Source: Paenibacillus phytohabitans
GTDB lineage: Bacteria > Bacillota > Bacilli > Paenibacillales > Paenibacillaceae
DNA length: 64,000 nucleotides
Reading direction: 5' to 3'
Assembly (NCBI RefSeq): GCF_013141775.1
Contig: NZ_WHOB01000089.1
Span: 265,648 to 329,647 of the forward strand
Shown: positions 1 through 7,805 of the stretch, one piece after another
How positions within the stretch are numbered: position 1 is the first letter of the stretch
How the letters are laid out: the number at the start of each line of letters is the position of its first letter
Notes under the pieces: generated by a model
Database searches by the model: none
Told to the model about the DNA's origin: nothing
Seen by the model: only the letters and a program-made list of their open reading frames with translations
Program-made: the position numbers and the translations under genes

Positions 1-96
1 GTCAATAAATTGACAAGATTAAATGGTCATGTTATAGTTGGAACAGGAAATAATTTGCAGATCACAAATTTTATACCACTTATCCCCGGAAAATAA
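1..96 (+). CDS. C-terminal fragment of an unknown protein (cut by window edge)
   Basis: An open frame enters from the left edge and ends at TAA (94-96), leaving 31 residues that end in NFIPLIPGK. The frame is uninterrupted and is followed at once by a terminator hairpin, which supports it as the true end of a gene. It is AT-rich compared with the GT operon that follows. No family can be named from so short a tail. Confidence 0.55.
   Translation, partial: VNKLTRLNGHVIVGTGNNLQITNFIPLIPGK
10..38 (+). promoter_or_regulatory. Candidate sigma-A promoter inside the preceding gene's 3' end
   Basis: TTGACA (10-15) and TATAGT (33-38) are separated by 17 bp, a near-consensus vegetative promoter. It lies inside the fragmentary reading frame and upstream of the 90-119 hairpin, so transcripts from it would have to read through that hairpin to reach the glycosyltransferase at 160. 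It could be a chance match in AT-rich coding DNA. Confidence 0.35.
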
Positions 97-119
97 AGTC
101 CTCTTTATTTTCTTTTTTT
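90..119 (+). terminator. AT-rich intrinsic terminator / possible attenuator
   Basis: A perfect 9-bp stem (AAAATAAAG at 90-98, CTTTATTTT at 103-111) with a 4-nt loop is followed by a run of seven T. It most simply ends the left-edge gene. It also lies only 41 bp before the next start codon with no promoter visible between, so the next operon may depend on read-through. Confidence 0.7.
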
Positions 120-159
120 ATACCCAAAAATCACGGCAATCAATAGGGAGGCTTTACGT

Positions 160-1341
160 ATGACCCATAGCAACCGTAATAAGAATATCGTTTTCCTGTC
201 CACCAGCCTGCCGAGAGAATGCGGAATTGCCACCTTCACCCAGGATCTGCTTGATGAGTTCACGAAGCTCCAGGGCTTCAACAAGCCGCGTGTCATCGCC
301 ATGAACAACAACGGAAATTACCGGTACACAGACCAGGTCATACGGGAAATTAACCAGCATCAGCTATCTGATTATATAGATGCCGCAGAAGAAATCAACC
401 AGTCAGATACCGATCTGCTTGTCATTCAGCATGAATTCGGCATCTACGGCGGAGAAAGCGGCGAATATCTGCTGCAGTTCACTGAGCGGCTTCATGTGCC
501 TTATGTGGCGATTTTCCATACTGTATTAACCAACCCTTCGCCGAAACAGCATGAGATTATCACCCGCATAGCTGCAGGAAGCGTAAAGGTTGTCACAATG
601 GCCCAATCCACAGTAGATGATCTCATCTCTGTCTATCATATTAACGCCGCCAAAATTGCTTTTATTCACCACGGTGTGCCTTTTGTCAAAACTTCTACCC
701 GCGCGGAGCTAAAGGCCCAGTATAAGTTCGGGGAACGCAAAATCCTCTCTACCTTCGGTTTCCTGAGTCCCGGCAAAGGTATTGAATATGCTATTGAAGC
801 TATGAGCGGAGTAGTGAAGCAGCATCCGGATGCGCTCTACATCATCTGGGGTAAGACCCATCCGGTCGTCAAACAGGAGACAGGTGAAGTATACCGTGAA
901 AAGCTGACCAGTCTTGTGCATGAATTAGGCCTGGTCAATAATGTGCTGTTCGTCGACAAGCTGCTGACCCAGGAAGAGGTCATTGAGTCCCTGGTGATGT
1001 CGGATATTTATATGACCCCTTATCTGGGCAAGGATCAGGCAGTCAGCGGCACACTCGCTTATGGAGTAGGCTATGGCAGAGTAATTATCTCTACGCCTTA
1101 CCGCTACGCTCAAGAGATGCTGGCCGATGGCCGTGGCCTGCTGGCGGAATTCCGTGACTCGGCTTCGCTGGAAGCCTGTATCCTGGAGCTGCTGGATGAT
1201 CCGGCCAAAGTTGAGGACATGGAGCAGCGGACACAGGCGCTTGGCAGTACGATGATGTGGAGTGAGGTTGCGAAAACCTATGCCGCCATCTTTCAGGACA
1301 AAATAGCCCTCTCCAAACCGGCTGGCCGGAGTGTGATTTGA
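160..1341 (+). CDS. GT4-family (GT-B) glycosyltransferase
   Basis: Predicted cytoplasmic retaining glycosyltransferase of the large GT4 family. The N-terminal Rossmann half begins with a CGIATFTQDLL segment (residues 21-31) and carries QHEFGIYGG at 90-98. The C-terminal nucleotide-sugar half has GFLSPGKGIEYA (200-211) and VSGTLAYGVG (295-304), where GT4 enzymes grip the donor. The 393-residue length is normal for the family. The start is supported by AGGGAGG about 8 bp upstream. The gene overlaps the next one, and a GDP-mannose-forming enzyme follows in the same operon, so a mannosyltransferase using GDP-mannose is a reasonable inference. The acceptor is unknown. Confidence 0.85.
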   Translation: MTHSNRNKNIVFLSTSLPRECGIATFTQDLLDEFTKLQGFNKPRVIAMNNNGNYRYTDQVIREINQHQLSDYIDAAEEINQSDTDLLVIQHEFGIYGGESGEYLLQFTERLHVPYVAIFHTVLTNPSPKQHEIITRIAAGSVKVVTMAQSTVDDLISVYHINAAKIAFIHHGVPFVKTSTRAELKAQYKFGERKILSTFGFLSPGKGIEYAIEAMSGVVKQHPDALYIIWGKTHPVVKQETGEVYREKLTSLVHELGLVNNVLFVDKLLTQEEVIESLVMSDIYMTPYLGKDQAVSGTLAYGVGYGRVIISTPYRYAQEMLADGRGLLAEFRDSASLEACILELLDDPAKVEDMEQRTQALGSTMMWSEVAKTYAAIFQDKIALSKPAGRSVI

Positions 1342-2447
1342 TGCAGACATCTGCGGTATTGCAGTTCAAAACCGGTTATATGCGCCAGATCACTGATGAT
1401 ACGGGGATTTTCCAGCATACGAAGTTCGGCGTGCCCGATCGTGCCAAAGGCTACACCACTGATGACAATGCGCGGGCTTTGATCGCAGCCGTGTTAATGT
1501 ATAACAACAGCAGGGATACAACTGCACTCGATCTGATCCATACGTACCTCTCGTTCATCCATCATGCACAGAATGAAGAAGGGAACTTCCGGAATTTCAT
1601 GGATTACAACCGTTCCTTCCTGGAGGAGCGCGGCTCCGAGGATTGCCAGGGACGCACACTCTGGGCGCTGGGCTTCATGCTCTCCTACTCTTCCATTCTG
1701 CCGGATAATCTGCTGAATACCTGCCGGTATCTGATCAACCAGGCGCTGCCGCATATCAGAGGCCTTCGCTCTCCACGGGCCTTAGGCTACGCCGTTATCG
1801 GCCTGAGCTATTTACTTGAGACTCCCGGAGCACTCACCTATTCCTTCCCATATCCCCATACACCAAATACAGAAGAGGAACTGGCCTTCCTGCCGGAAGC
1901 CTTCATTAAAGAGCTTATCGAATCCGTCACTATCCGGCTGCATGACCAGTATAACCTTACCAAAGGGGAAGACTGGAACTGGTATGAAGACAGCCTGACG
2001 TACGGGAACTCCATGCTGCCTTGGGCACTGCTTAAGGCTTTCACGATTACCGGCAATCCGGCGCTTCGTGTAACAGCCAAAGAAAGTCTCGATTTCCTGA
2101 TCTCCCGGACCTTCGCACCGGAAGGCTATTACAGACCTATCGGCAGCCACGGCTGGCTGCTGCGCGGCGGTACGCCTGCACTCTATGACGAACAGCCGAT
2201 TGAAGCCTGTGAAATGCTGCTCGCCTGCCGGGAGGCTGCCGTAGTGCTGCAGGACCCGTCTTATCTGCAGCAGGCTGAACTATGCTATGCCTGGTATACA
2301 GGGAACAACTCCCTGCAGCTCTCCCTGATCGATCCCCAGACCGGGGCTTGCTACGACGGGATTCACAGCTCGGGGCTGAACCTCAATCAGGGATCGGAGA
2401 GCATCATCTCCTTCTCGATTGCCCATCTGGTGACTCATCATGGATAA
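1341..2447 (+). CDS. Predicted (alpha/alpha)-toroid glycosidase-like protein
   Basis: A 368-residue protein of repeated helical hairpins rich in Trp, Tyr and acidic residues (for example GYTTDDNARALIAA near 33-46, EDWNWYEDSLTYGNSMLPWAL near 213-233), the pattern of (alpha/alpha)6-toroid carbohydrate enzymes. I could not assign a numbered GH family. The ATG at 1341 overlaps the previous stop as TGATG; an in-frame TTG lies one codon earlier but the ATG is the more likely start. It sits between a GT4 enzyme and a GDP-mannose pyrophosphorylase, with overlaps on both sides, so the three proteins are probably made in fixed ratio and act on one mannose-containing glycan. It may trim, hold or phosphorolyse the product; the reaction is not known. 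Confidence 0.65.
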   Translation: MQTSAVLQFKTGYMRQITDDTGIFQHTKFGVPDRAKGYTTDDNARALIAAVLMYNNSRDTTALDLIHTYLSFIHHAQNEEGNFRNFMDYNRSFLEERGSEDCQGRTLWALGFMLSYSSILPDNLLNTCRYLINQALPHIRGLRSPRALGYAVIGLSYLLETPGALTYSFPYPHTPNTEEELAFLPEAFIKELIESVTIRLHDQYNLTKGEDWNWYEDSLTYGNSMLPWALLKAFTITGNPALRVTAKESLDFLISRTFAPEGYYRPIGSHGWLLRGGTPALYDEQPIEACEMLLACREAAVVLQDPSYLQQAELCYAWYTGNNSLQLSLIDPQTGACYDGIHSSGLNLNQGSESIISFSIAHLVTHHG

Positions 2448-3522
2448 ATTCGCAACTATACTCGCAGGCGGAGGCGGCACCCGCTTCTGGCCGCTGTCCA
2501 GACAGGAAATCCCTAAGCAGCTGCTGAACATCAGCGGCAACGATATTATGCTGAACGATACGATTGAACGCTTCAAGGGCATCATCCCGCAGGAGAATAC
2601 CGTCATTGTAACGAACCGTACCCAGGCGGTGCTGCTGGAGAGTATTATGCACAGCAGTGTGCAGAAGAGCAATATTCTGATCGAGCCTGTGGCCCGGAAT
2701 ACCTCAGCAAGCATCCTGTTCGCCGCCTTCTCCATCCAGCAGATGAGTGAAGGGGATTCCTTAATGGTTGTCCTGCCTTCCGATCACTACATTACCGATG
2801 AGCCGCAGTTCCGGCTTACGCTGGACGAAGCCTGCACCGTCGCGATGGAGAGTGACGCCATTGTCACGATCGGGATCAAACCTACCTTCCCTTCCACCGG
2901 CTACGGCTACATCGCTTATGACAAAGAGCCGATCGCAGTCAATCCGGTTGCCGTATACGATGTAGCTGAATTCGTGGAGAAGCCGGATTTCAAAAAGGCA
3001 CAGGGATATCTGGCCTCAGGCAATTATCTCTGGAACAGCGGGATTTTCATCTGGAAGACCTCGGTCATTATCGATAACTTCAAGCGGTATCTGCCGCGGC
3101 TATATAATACGATGCTGCCGATCAGTGAAGCGCTCGGTACAGATCAGGAGCAGGAGACGATTAACCGGATCTATCCGCTGCTGCAGAATATCTCGATTGA
3201 CTACGGCATCCTCGAACGTTCTGATGAGGTAGTGGTACTGTCCGGCCAGTTCGGCTGGAATGATATCGGCAGCTGGGATGCGCTTGGTGCCATCTTCCCG
3301 CCTGATGATGACGGCAACATTATCAAGGCCAATCATGTCGGCATCGATACCCGCAACTCCATTATCTATGGCAACGGGCGGCTGATTACCACCATTGGCG
3401 TAGACGGCTTCATCATCGCTGACACCGGGGATGCGGTCATGATCTGCCCCAAGGATAAAGCCCAGTCAGTCAAAGACATTGTCGATCTGCTCAAGGAGAA
3501 AGGCATGCTGGAATATGTATAG
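2440..3522 (+). CDS. manC: Mannose-1-phosphate guanylyltransferase
   Basis: Makes GDP-mannose from GTP and mannose-1-phosphate. The nucleotidyltransferase signature GGGGTRFWPLSR is at residues 10-21 followed by PKQLL, and VLPSDHYI (~109-116), FVEKP and NSGIF follow as in the ManC/GMP family. At 360 residues it has only the pyrophosphorylase part, without the C-terminal phosphomannose isomerase domain of bifunctional enzymes. It overlaps the preceding gene by 8 bp and is the last gene of the operon. It should supply the donor for the GT4 enzyme at the operon start. Confidence 0.9.
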   Translation: MDKFATILAGGGGTRFWPLSRQEIPKQLLNISGNDIMLNDTIERFKGIIPQENTVIVTNRTQAVLLESIMHSSVQKSNILIEPVARNTSASILFAAFSIQQMSEGDSLMVVLPSDHYITDEPQFRLTLDEACTVAMESDAIVTIGIKPTFPSTGYGYIAYDKEPIAVNPVAVYDVAEFVEKPDFKKAQGYLASGNYLWNSGIFIWKTSVIIDNFKRYLPRLYNTMLPISEALGTDQEQETINRIYPLLQNISIDYGILERSDEVVVLSGQFGWNDIGSWDALGAIFPPDDDGNIIKANHVGIDTRNSIIYGNGRLITTIGVDGFIIADTGDAVMICPKDKAQSVKDIVDLLKEKGMLEYV

Positions 3523-3541
3523 GCTATGACGATTATGTAAT

Positions 3542-3582
3542 AACAAAGGGAGCACTGCTATTACAGCAATGCTCCCTTTGTT
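3542..3582 (+). terminator. Hairpin terminator after manC
   Basis: A 13-bp inverted repeat (3542-3554 with 3570-3582), extended inside the loop by TGCT/AGCA, lies 20 bp after the manC stop. The T-tract is poor, so termination efficiency is uncertain. Confidence 0.6.
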
Positions 3583-3608
3583 AAAATATAAGAATTTTAT
3601 TTCTCGCT

Positions 3609-3648
3609 GAAACGAATGCCGTCCTATCAAGGACGGCATAGCCGTTTC
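3609..3648. terminator. Two-tier hairpin, probable 3' end of the leftward small gene
   Basis: GAAACG...CGTTTC encloses TGCCGTCCT...AGGACGGCA, giving a strong bulged stem of 15 paired bases. It lies 40 bp beyond the stop of the leftward gene at 3688-3924. It has no clear U-run on either strand, so it may be an RNA 3'-end stabiliser rather than a terminator. Confidence 0.45.
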
Positions 3649-3687
3649 TGCTTGTGTTCTTATGGTTCTCCTATGCTGAGTCAGTCC

Positions 3688-3924
3688 TCAGGTCCAGGCC
3701 CACAGGAACCCGTCGCGGTCCCAGGCAATCCGGCCGCCGTGCAGCTTGCGGAACGCCTTCTTCACTTCTTTGGACAGCGATGCATTTCCATTCTCATTCA
3801 CAAAGACAAATTGTTCGCCGAAATTCGCCTTCACATATTCAATCGCTGCGGTCTGGTGCAGGGTTCCAATAAATTTGATTTCCTTGACCATCCATTCCGC
3901 CACTTCCTGTGCGGTTACTTCCAT
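3688..3924 (-). CDS. Small conserved protein, DUF6953-like
   Basis: A 78-residue soluble protein. It begins MEVTAQEVAEWM and ends with HGGRIAWDRDGFLWAW, a pattern I associate with the DUF6953 family of short Bacillota proteins; function is unknown. The start at 3924 is chosen over an in-frame ATG 45 bp upstream because AGGAG lies 10 bp before it. It is monocistronic, between convergent and divergent neighbours. Confidence 0.6.
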   Translation of the reverse strand: MEVTAQEVAEWMVKEIKFIGTLHQTAAIEYVKANFGEQFVFVNENGNASLSKEVKKAFRKLHGGRIAWDRDGFLWAWT

Positions 3925-4108
3925 GGGGTAGTGCTCCTTCCTGCTTATCCTGCTTGTAGATTTCCCCATTATAGCATGAATACAACGGCTTCCAATGAAT
4001 CAGTTCCTGAAACAATCCGGAGTTTATTAGAAACATAATAGAGAGAGCAGCGTCTATATATGGAAACTTATTCTATTTAATTCCAACAAAACAGAAAGGA
4101 GATTAATG

Positions 4109-5014
4109 ATGAATCTGTATAAAAGAATATGGCCGGCTTGTCTGCTGCTCCTTCTCCTGCTGCAAAGCTTCACCTCAGCCGCCTCAGCCGCTTCCCCTGT
4201 CCCGGCAGCCGCGCCAGCCCGTCCGATTACCGCCAATATCAACGGAAGCTTTATCACCACAGACAGCAGCCCCTTTATTGAGTCTGGCAGAATCAAAATA
4301 TCGGTCCGGACGCTCGCCTCACTCGGACTGACTTATTCCTGGGATACAGCAACCCGCACCGCTACAATCACTAATCCGGCCAAGGATACATTCCGTTTGA
4401 TCCAGGGACAGCTGACAGCCTACAAAAACGGCCAGCCTGTCCAGTTGGATAGTGAGGCAGGTAATTATAACGGCCGGATGATGGTTCCGGCCCGCTTCGT
4501 CAGTGAAGCCTTCGGATATAGTGTGTACTATGAGCGAACGCGCAGCATCCTCTTCATTACCAGCAAGGATTATGTTCCGGATACCGCTGCTCTGCTCTCC
4601 AGTGACTTGGCAGCAGCCCGCCTCGCAGCCATCTCCCTCCCCATTCAATACAACTTCACGCCTGTTTCCGCAGCGGAGAGCGGGCAATCACGGAATTATA
4701 CGTACAGATTTGCCGCAAATGATGCTACTCGCTATGTCTATGAGAACGCGCTTGTCTCAACCGTCGTTGAGATTAAGGACGGAGCTGCCCATGCCGTCTG
4801 GCAATACGGCACGAATGGAATCCCCGGCTATGATCTGTACACTACAATGGGAGGACAGCAGCCCGGATATATGGCTGAGATGTCTCATGATCATTTCCGC
4901 TATTTTGGCGGAGGCTACCGGGCTTCCTACCAGACAGCAGCGGATGGCTCCTATCAGTCCTTTCCTTATTTTACCAGGAACTATGGAGAGGTCATCCAGC
5001 CTATCCCTGAATAA
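4109..5014 (+). CDS. Secreted copper-amine-oxidase N-terminal (stalk) domain protein
   Basis: An N-terminal signal peptide (Leu-rich core at about residues 10-20, cleavage probably after the AASAA stretch near 25-30) is followed by two copper_amine_oxidN1-type stalk units, seen as ISVRTLASLGLTYSWDTATRTATI (near 63-86) and MMVPARFVSEAFGYSV (near 122-137). Despite the name these domains are structural, and are common on Paenibacillus cell-surface proteins. The C-terminal 150 residues match nothing I recognise. AGGAG lies 7 bp before the second of two tandem ATGs, so the start is placed at 4109 rather than 4106. It is probably an exported, wall-associated protein. Confidence 0.75.
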   Translation: MNLYKRIWPACLLLLLLLQSFTSAASAASPVPAAAPARPITANINGSFITTDSSPFIESGRIKISVRTLASLGLTYSWDTATRTATITNPAKDTFRLIQGQLTAYKNGQPVQLDSEAGNYNGRMMVPARFVSEAFGYSVYYERTRSILFITSKDYVPDTAALLSSDLAAARLAAISLPIQYNFTPVSAAESGQSRNYTYRFAANDATRYVYENALVSTVVEIKDGAAHAVWQYGTNGIPGYDLYTTMGGQQPGYMAEMSHDHFRYFGGGYRASYQTAADGSYQSFPYFTRNYGEVIQPIPE

Positions 5015-5031
5015 CTGAGTAGAACCAGACG

Positions 5032-5064
5032 AAACCACTGTCCATGATTGATGGGCAGTGGTTT
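5032..5064. terminator. Hairpin between convergent genes
   Basis: A stem of 12 bases per arm (AAACCACTGTCC at 5032-5043 with GGGCAGTGGTTT at 5053-5064) contains one wobble pair. It lies between the end of the stalk-protein gene and the end of the leftward transporter operon and could serve both. There is no strong T-run. Confidence 0.55.
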
Positions 5065-5115
5065 GTGTACTGTAAGTCGCCTTAGTGTTATTGCCAAGCC
5101 GGGTAAGTCCAGCCT

Positions 5116-5895
5116 CTACCTTCTCCGCGCAGCCACATTGACCACACCATAGCGGTAGAGCACCTTCTTGCCGAACCAGCCGAACAGCCTGTCGGTGAAG
5201 AAGCCCATGAAGCCCAGGCAGAACAGCCCGACGAATATCCAGTCCGTACGGAAGAACAGCCGCGAATTCCAGATCAGATAACCGATACCTTCGTTGGAAG
5301 CAATCATTTCTGCCCCGATAATAGCCATATAGGAAGTTCCCATTGCCAGCCGTACACCGGTGAAGATATATGGAATCGTAGCCGGCACAATCACGTGCAG
5401 CAGAATCTGCCATTCATTTGCCCCCATGCTGCGGGCCGAGCGGACCTTATCCTCCTCCACCGACATTACACCGGTCAAGGTGTTCAGCACAACGATGAAG
5501 AAGGTGGCGTACATAATCAGGGCAATCTTCGACTGCTCCCCGATGCCGAACCAGACCAGAAAAAGTGTGATGAAGGCAATCGGCGGGATAAAGCGGATGA
5601 AATTCAAGAAAGGCTCGGCAAATATACGGATGACGTTTACTTTTCCGATGATCAGCCCTGCCGGAATAGCCAGCAGACTGCCGAGTACCCAGCCGACAAG
5701 CACGCGGTAAAAGCTGATACCGATATACTGCATCAAGGTGCCGTCTTGGACCAGTTCCCGCCCTCCCTTAAGCGTGGCCCATGGCCCGGGGATGACATCC
5801 GGACCATACACCCATGCGCCCAGCTGCCAGATGCAGAGTGCGGCAATCCATAGCAGGGAGACCGAGACCCATTTTTTCTCCACCCATTTCAACAT
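5116..5895 (-). CDS. ABC transporter permease, SsuC/TauC type
   Basis: A 259-residue integral membrane protein of the BPD_transp_1 class with about six membrane helices. The conserved cytoplasmic loop that contacts the ATPase is visible as RSMGANEWQILLHVIVPATIP (two short blocks around residues 165-185). The start at 5895 (MLKWVEKKW) is preferred because GGAGGG lies 8 bp upstream; a longer frame to 6054 would run into the ATPase gene. It is the last gene of the marR-sulfotransferase-ssuABC operon, 16 bp after the ATPase gene. The likely substrates are sulfonates or sulfate esters, judged only from context and family. Confidence 0.85.
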   Translation of the reverse strand: MLKWVEKKWVSVSLLWIAALCIWQLGAWVYGPDVIPGPWATLKGGRELVQDGTLMQYIGISFYRVLVGWVLGSLLAIPAGLIIGKVNVIRIFAEPFLNFIRFIPPIAFITLFLVWFGIGEQSKIALIMYATFFIVVLNTLTGVMSVEEDKVRSARSMGANEWQILLHVIVPATIPYIFTGVRLAMGTSYMAIIGAEMIASNEGIGYLIWNSRLFFRTDWIFVGLFCLGFMGFFTDRLFGWFGKKVLYRYGVVNVAARRR

Positions 5896-5911
5896 GTACT
5901 GCCCTCCGATC

Positions 5912-6688
5912 CTATTCTTCAAAATGGCTCTGAATTTGGTTATACAGCGAGTAGAACTCCGGCGAGGCCACATCCCGCGGAAACGGCAGCGCATTGTCGT
6001 ATATATTGGTGATATTGGAGGAAGGCCCCACGGACATGATGCCGATGCGCTCACCCAGCAGCAGTGCTTCCTGAATATCGTGCGTTACGAAAATAACGGT
6101 CTTATGCGTCTCACGCCATATTTGCACCAGCTCCTTCTGCATTGTCCGCCGGGTCATGGCATCCAGCGCGCCAAAGGGCTCATCCATCAGCAGAATCGCC
6201 GGATCATTCGCCAGTACCCGGGCCAGCTGTACCCGCTGCTTCATCCCTCCCGACAATTCCTTCGGGAATTTATCCTCATGCCCGTTCAGCCCGACTAGCG
6301 TGATATACCGGTCTGATATCGTCCGGCGCTCTGCCTTGGCCGTCTTCTTCATCCGCAGTCCGAACTCTACATTCTCCCGCACCGTGAGCCAGGGGAACAG
6401 GGAAGAGTCTGCCTGCTGGAACACAACCGCCCGGTCCCGGCCCGGCTTATCCACCTCGACGTTGTCCACCCGCAGATTGCCGCCAGATTTGGAGACAAAG
6501 CCTGCGATCATGTTGAGCAGCGTTGATTTGCCGCAGCCGCTCGGGCCTAGCAGGACGAAGAATTCGCCGCCTTTGATCACCAGGCTCACATCTTTGATAA
6601 TATAATGAACGTCCCCGGCCGCAGGCTCGCTGTAGCTCTTGCGCAGCTGCTCGATATGGATGGCATGCTGTTTGGCAGGTAAAGACAT
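5912..6688 (-). CDS. ABC transporter ATP-binding protein, SsuB/TauB type
   Basis: A 258-residue ATPase of the nitrate/sulfonate/taurine import class. Walker A GPSGCGKST is at 48-56, the Q-loop near 91, signature LSGGMKQ at 145-151, Walker B ILLMDE at 165-170 followed by the D-loop GALD, and the switch His in FVTHD near 197. It energises the permease encoded directly downstream. GGAGG lies about 5 bp before the ATG. Confidence 0.9.
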   Translation of the reverse strand: MSLPAKQHAIHIEQLRKSYSEPAAGDVHYIIKDVSLVIKGGEFFVLLGPSGCGKSTLLNMIAGFVSKSGGNLRVDNVEVDKPGRDRAVVFQQADSSLFPWLTVRENVEFGLRMKKTAKAERRTISDRYITLVGLNGHEDKFPKELSGGMKQRVQLARVLANDPAILLMDEPFGALDAMTRRTMQKELVQIWRETHKTVIFVTHDIQEALLLGERIGIMSVGPSSNITNIYDNALPFPRDVASPEFYSLYNQIQSHFEE

Positions 6689-6729
6689 GAGGCACCTCCA
6701 GAAAGTTAAGTTATTTCGTGTAAGCTAAG

Positions 6730-7758
6730 CTACTTGGCAAAAGTCACTTTATCCGGCAAAGCCTGCTTCAGAGGGTCCAGACTGAGCTTGCTGTCCAGAT
6801 CAAAATCCTGTTCAATGATGCCAGTATCGACCATATACTTCTTCTGTCCGGCAAGACTGTCATAGGCAGCCTGGGTAAAGCCCACCTTCCACGGATTCGT
6901 CGGCAAGTCCTTCAGCGTTGCTTCCTTCGGCTGCTTCAGTTGCTTGAACATCAGCTCGGCCACTTCCTCCGGATGCTCCTGGGCATAAGCCGCAGCCTCG
7001 TCCACCGCCGCCAGGAATTCGCCAATTCCCTCAGGATTCGCTTGCACAAAGGCATTCCCGGCGACAATACCCATTCCGAGGCGCACCGGAGTCTTAGACA
7101 TATCCGTCAGCTCATGTACACCCTCAAGCGCAGCCAGCTTATCCGTCAGCGCTGAACCGCTGAACCAGGCAGCATCCACATCGCCCTGCTTCAGTGCAAT
7201 GAAGGCTTCGTCGAACGCACCCTGTCCTGTCAGCTTCACGTCGCTTAGCGCAATGCTCTGCTCCTTCAGGTATTCATCCCACAGATACGGCAGAAACGTA
7301 CCGCGCATGAAGCTTAGGTTCTTGCCTTTCAGATCCGCAGCAGACTTGATCTCGTCCCTTACGTACAGCTTCCATACCGCCGCTGCCTGATCCGTAGCCT
7401 GGCCGGCGGAAGCAATGATCGAATACTCGCCTTTGGAGACGGCATTGAGCACCGGGAAATCAGCACCGAAGGCCACGTCTACCTGCTTGATGAAGAGCGC
7501 ATTTACTCCCTCAGCCGGAGTGCCAAAGTTGATGATTTCTGCATCGATGCCGTGGTTGGTGAAGATGCCTTTATCCACTGCTACCCGGAAGGTAGGATTC
7601 GTATTGATGTCGGCAATTCTAATCTTCAGGGTCTTCTGCTGGCCGCTGGCCGTTCCTGTGGAAGCCGCCGCGTCTCCCTTGGAGCTGCAGCCGGACAGAA
7701 CCAGTACCAGAGATAAGGATAAGAGCAGGAAGGCTGAGCCGTACCATGATTTTTTCAA
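6730..7758 (-). CDS. Substrate-binding lipoprotein, SsuA/TauA (NMT1-like) type
   Basis: A 342-residue extracellular receptor. The signal peptide ends in the lipobox LSGC, with Cys24 the predicted lipidated residue, followed by a short Ser/Gly/Ala linker. The mature part has the periplasmic-binding type II pattern of the ssuA/tauA/NMT1 group, including a near-N-terminal IRIADINTNPTFRVAVDKG block that is usual in sulfonate and taurine receptors. It lies 41 bp before the ATPase gene. The true ligand cannot be read from sequence. Confidence 0.85.
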   Translation of the reverse strand: MKKSWYGSAFLLLSLSLVLVLSGCSSKGDAAASTGTASGQQKTLKIRIADINTNPTFRVAVDKGIFTNHGIDAEIINFGTPAEGVNALFIKQVDVAFGADFPVLNAVSKGEYSIIASAGQATDQAAAVWKLYVRDEIKSAADLKGKNLSFMRGTFLPYLWDEYLKEQSIALSDVKLTGQGAFDEAFIALKQGDVDAAWFSGSALTDKLAALEGVHELTDMSKTPVRLGMGIVAGNAFVQANPEGIGEFLAAVDEAAAYAQEHPEEVAELMFKQLKQPKEATLKDLPTNPWKVGFTQAAYDSLAGQKKYMVDTGIIEQDFDLDSKLSLDPLKQALPDKVTFAK

Positions 7759-7805
7759 AACTACGCACCTCTTCGTCTATAAATTTCTATAGCTTATCTT
7801 ATTAT

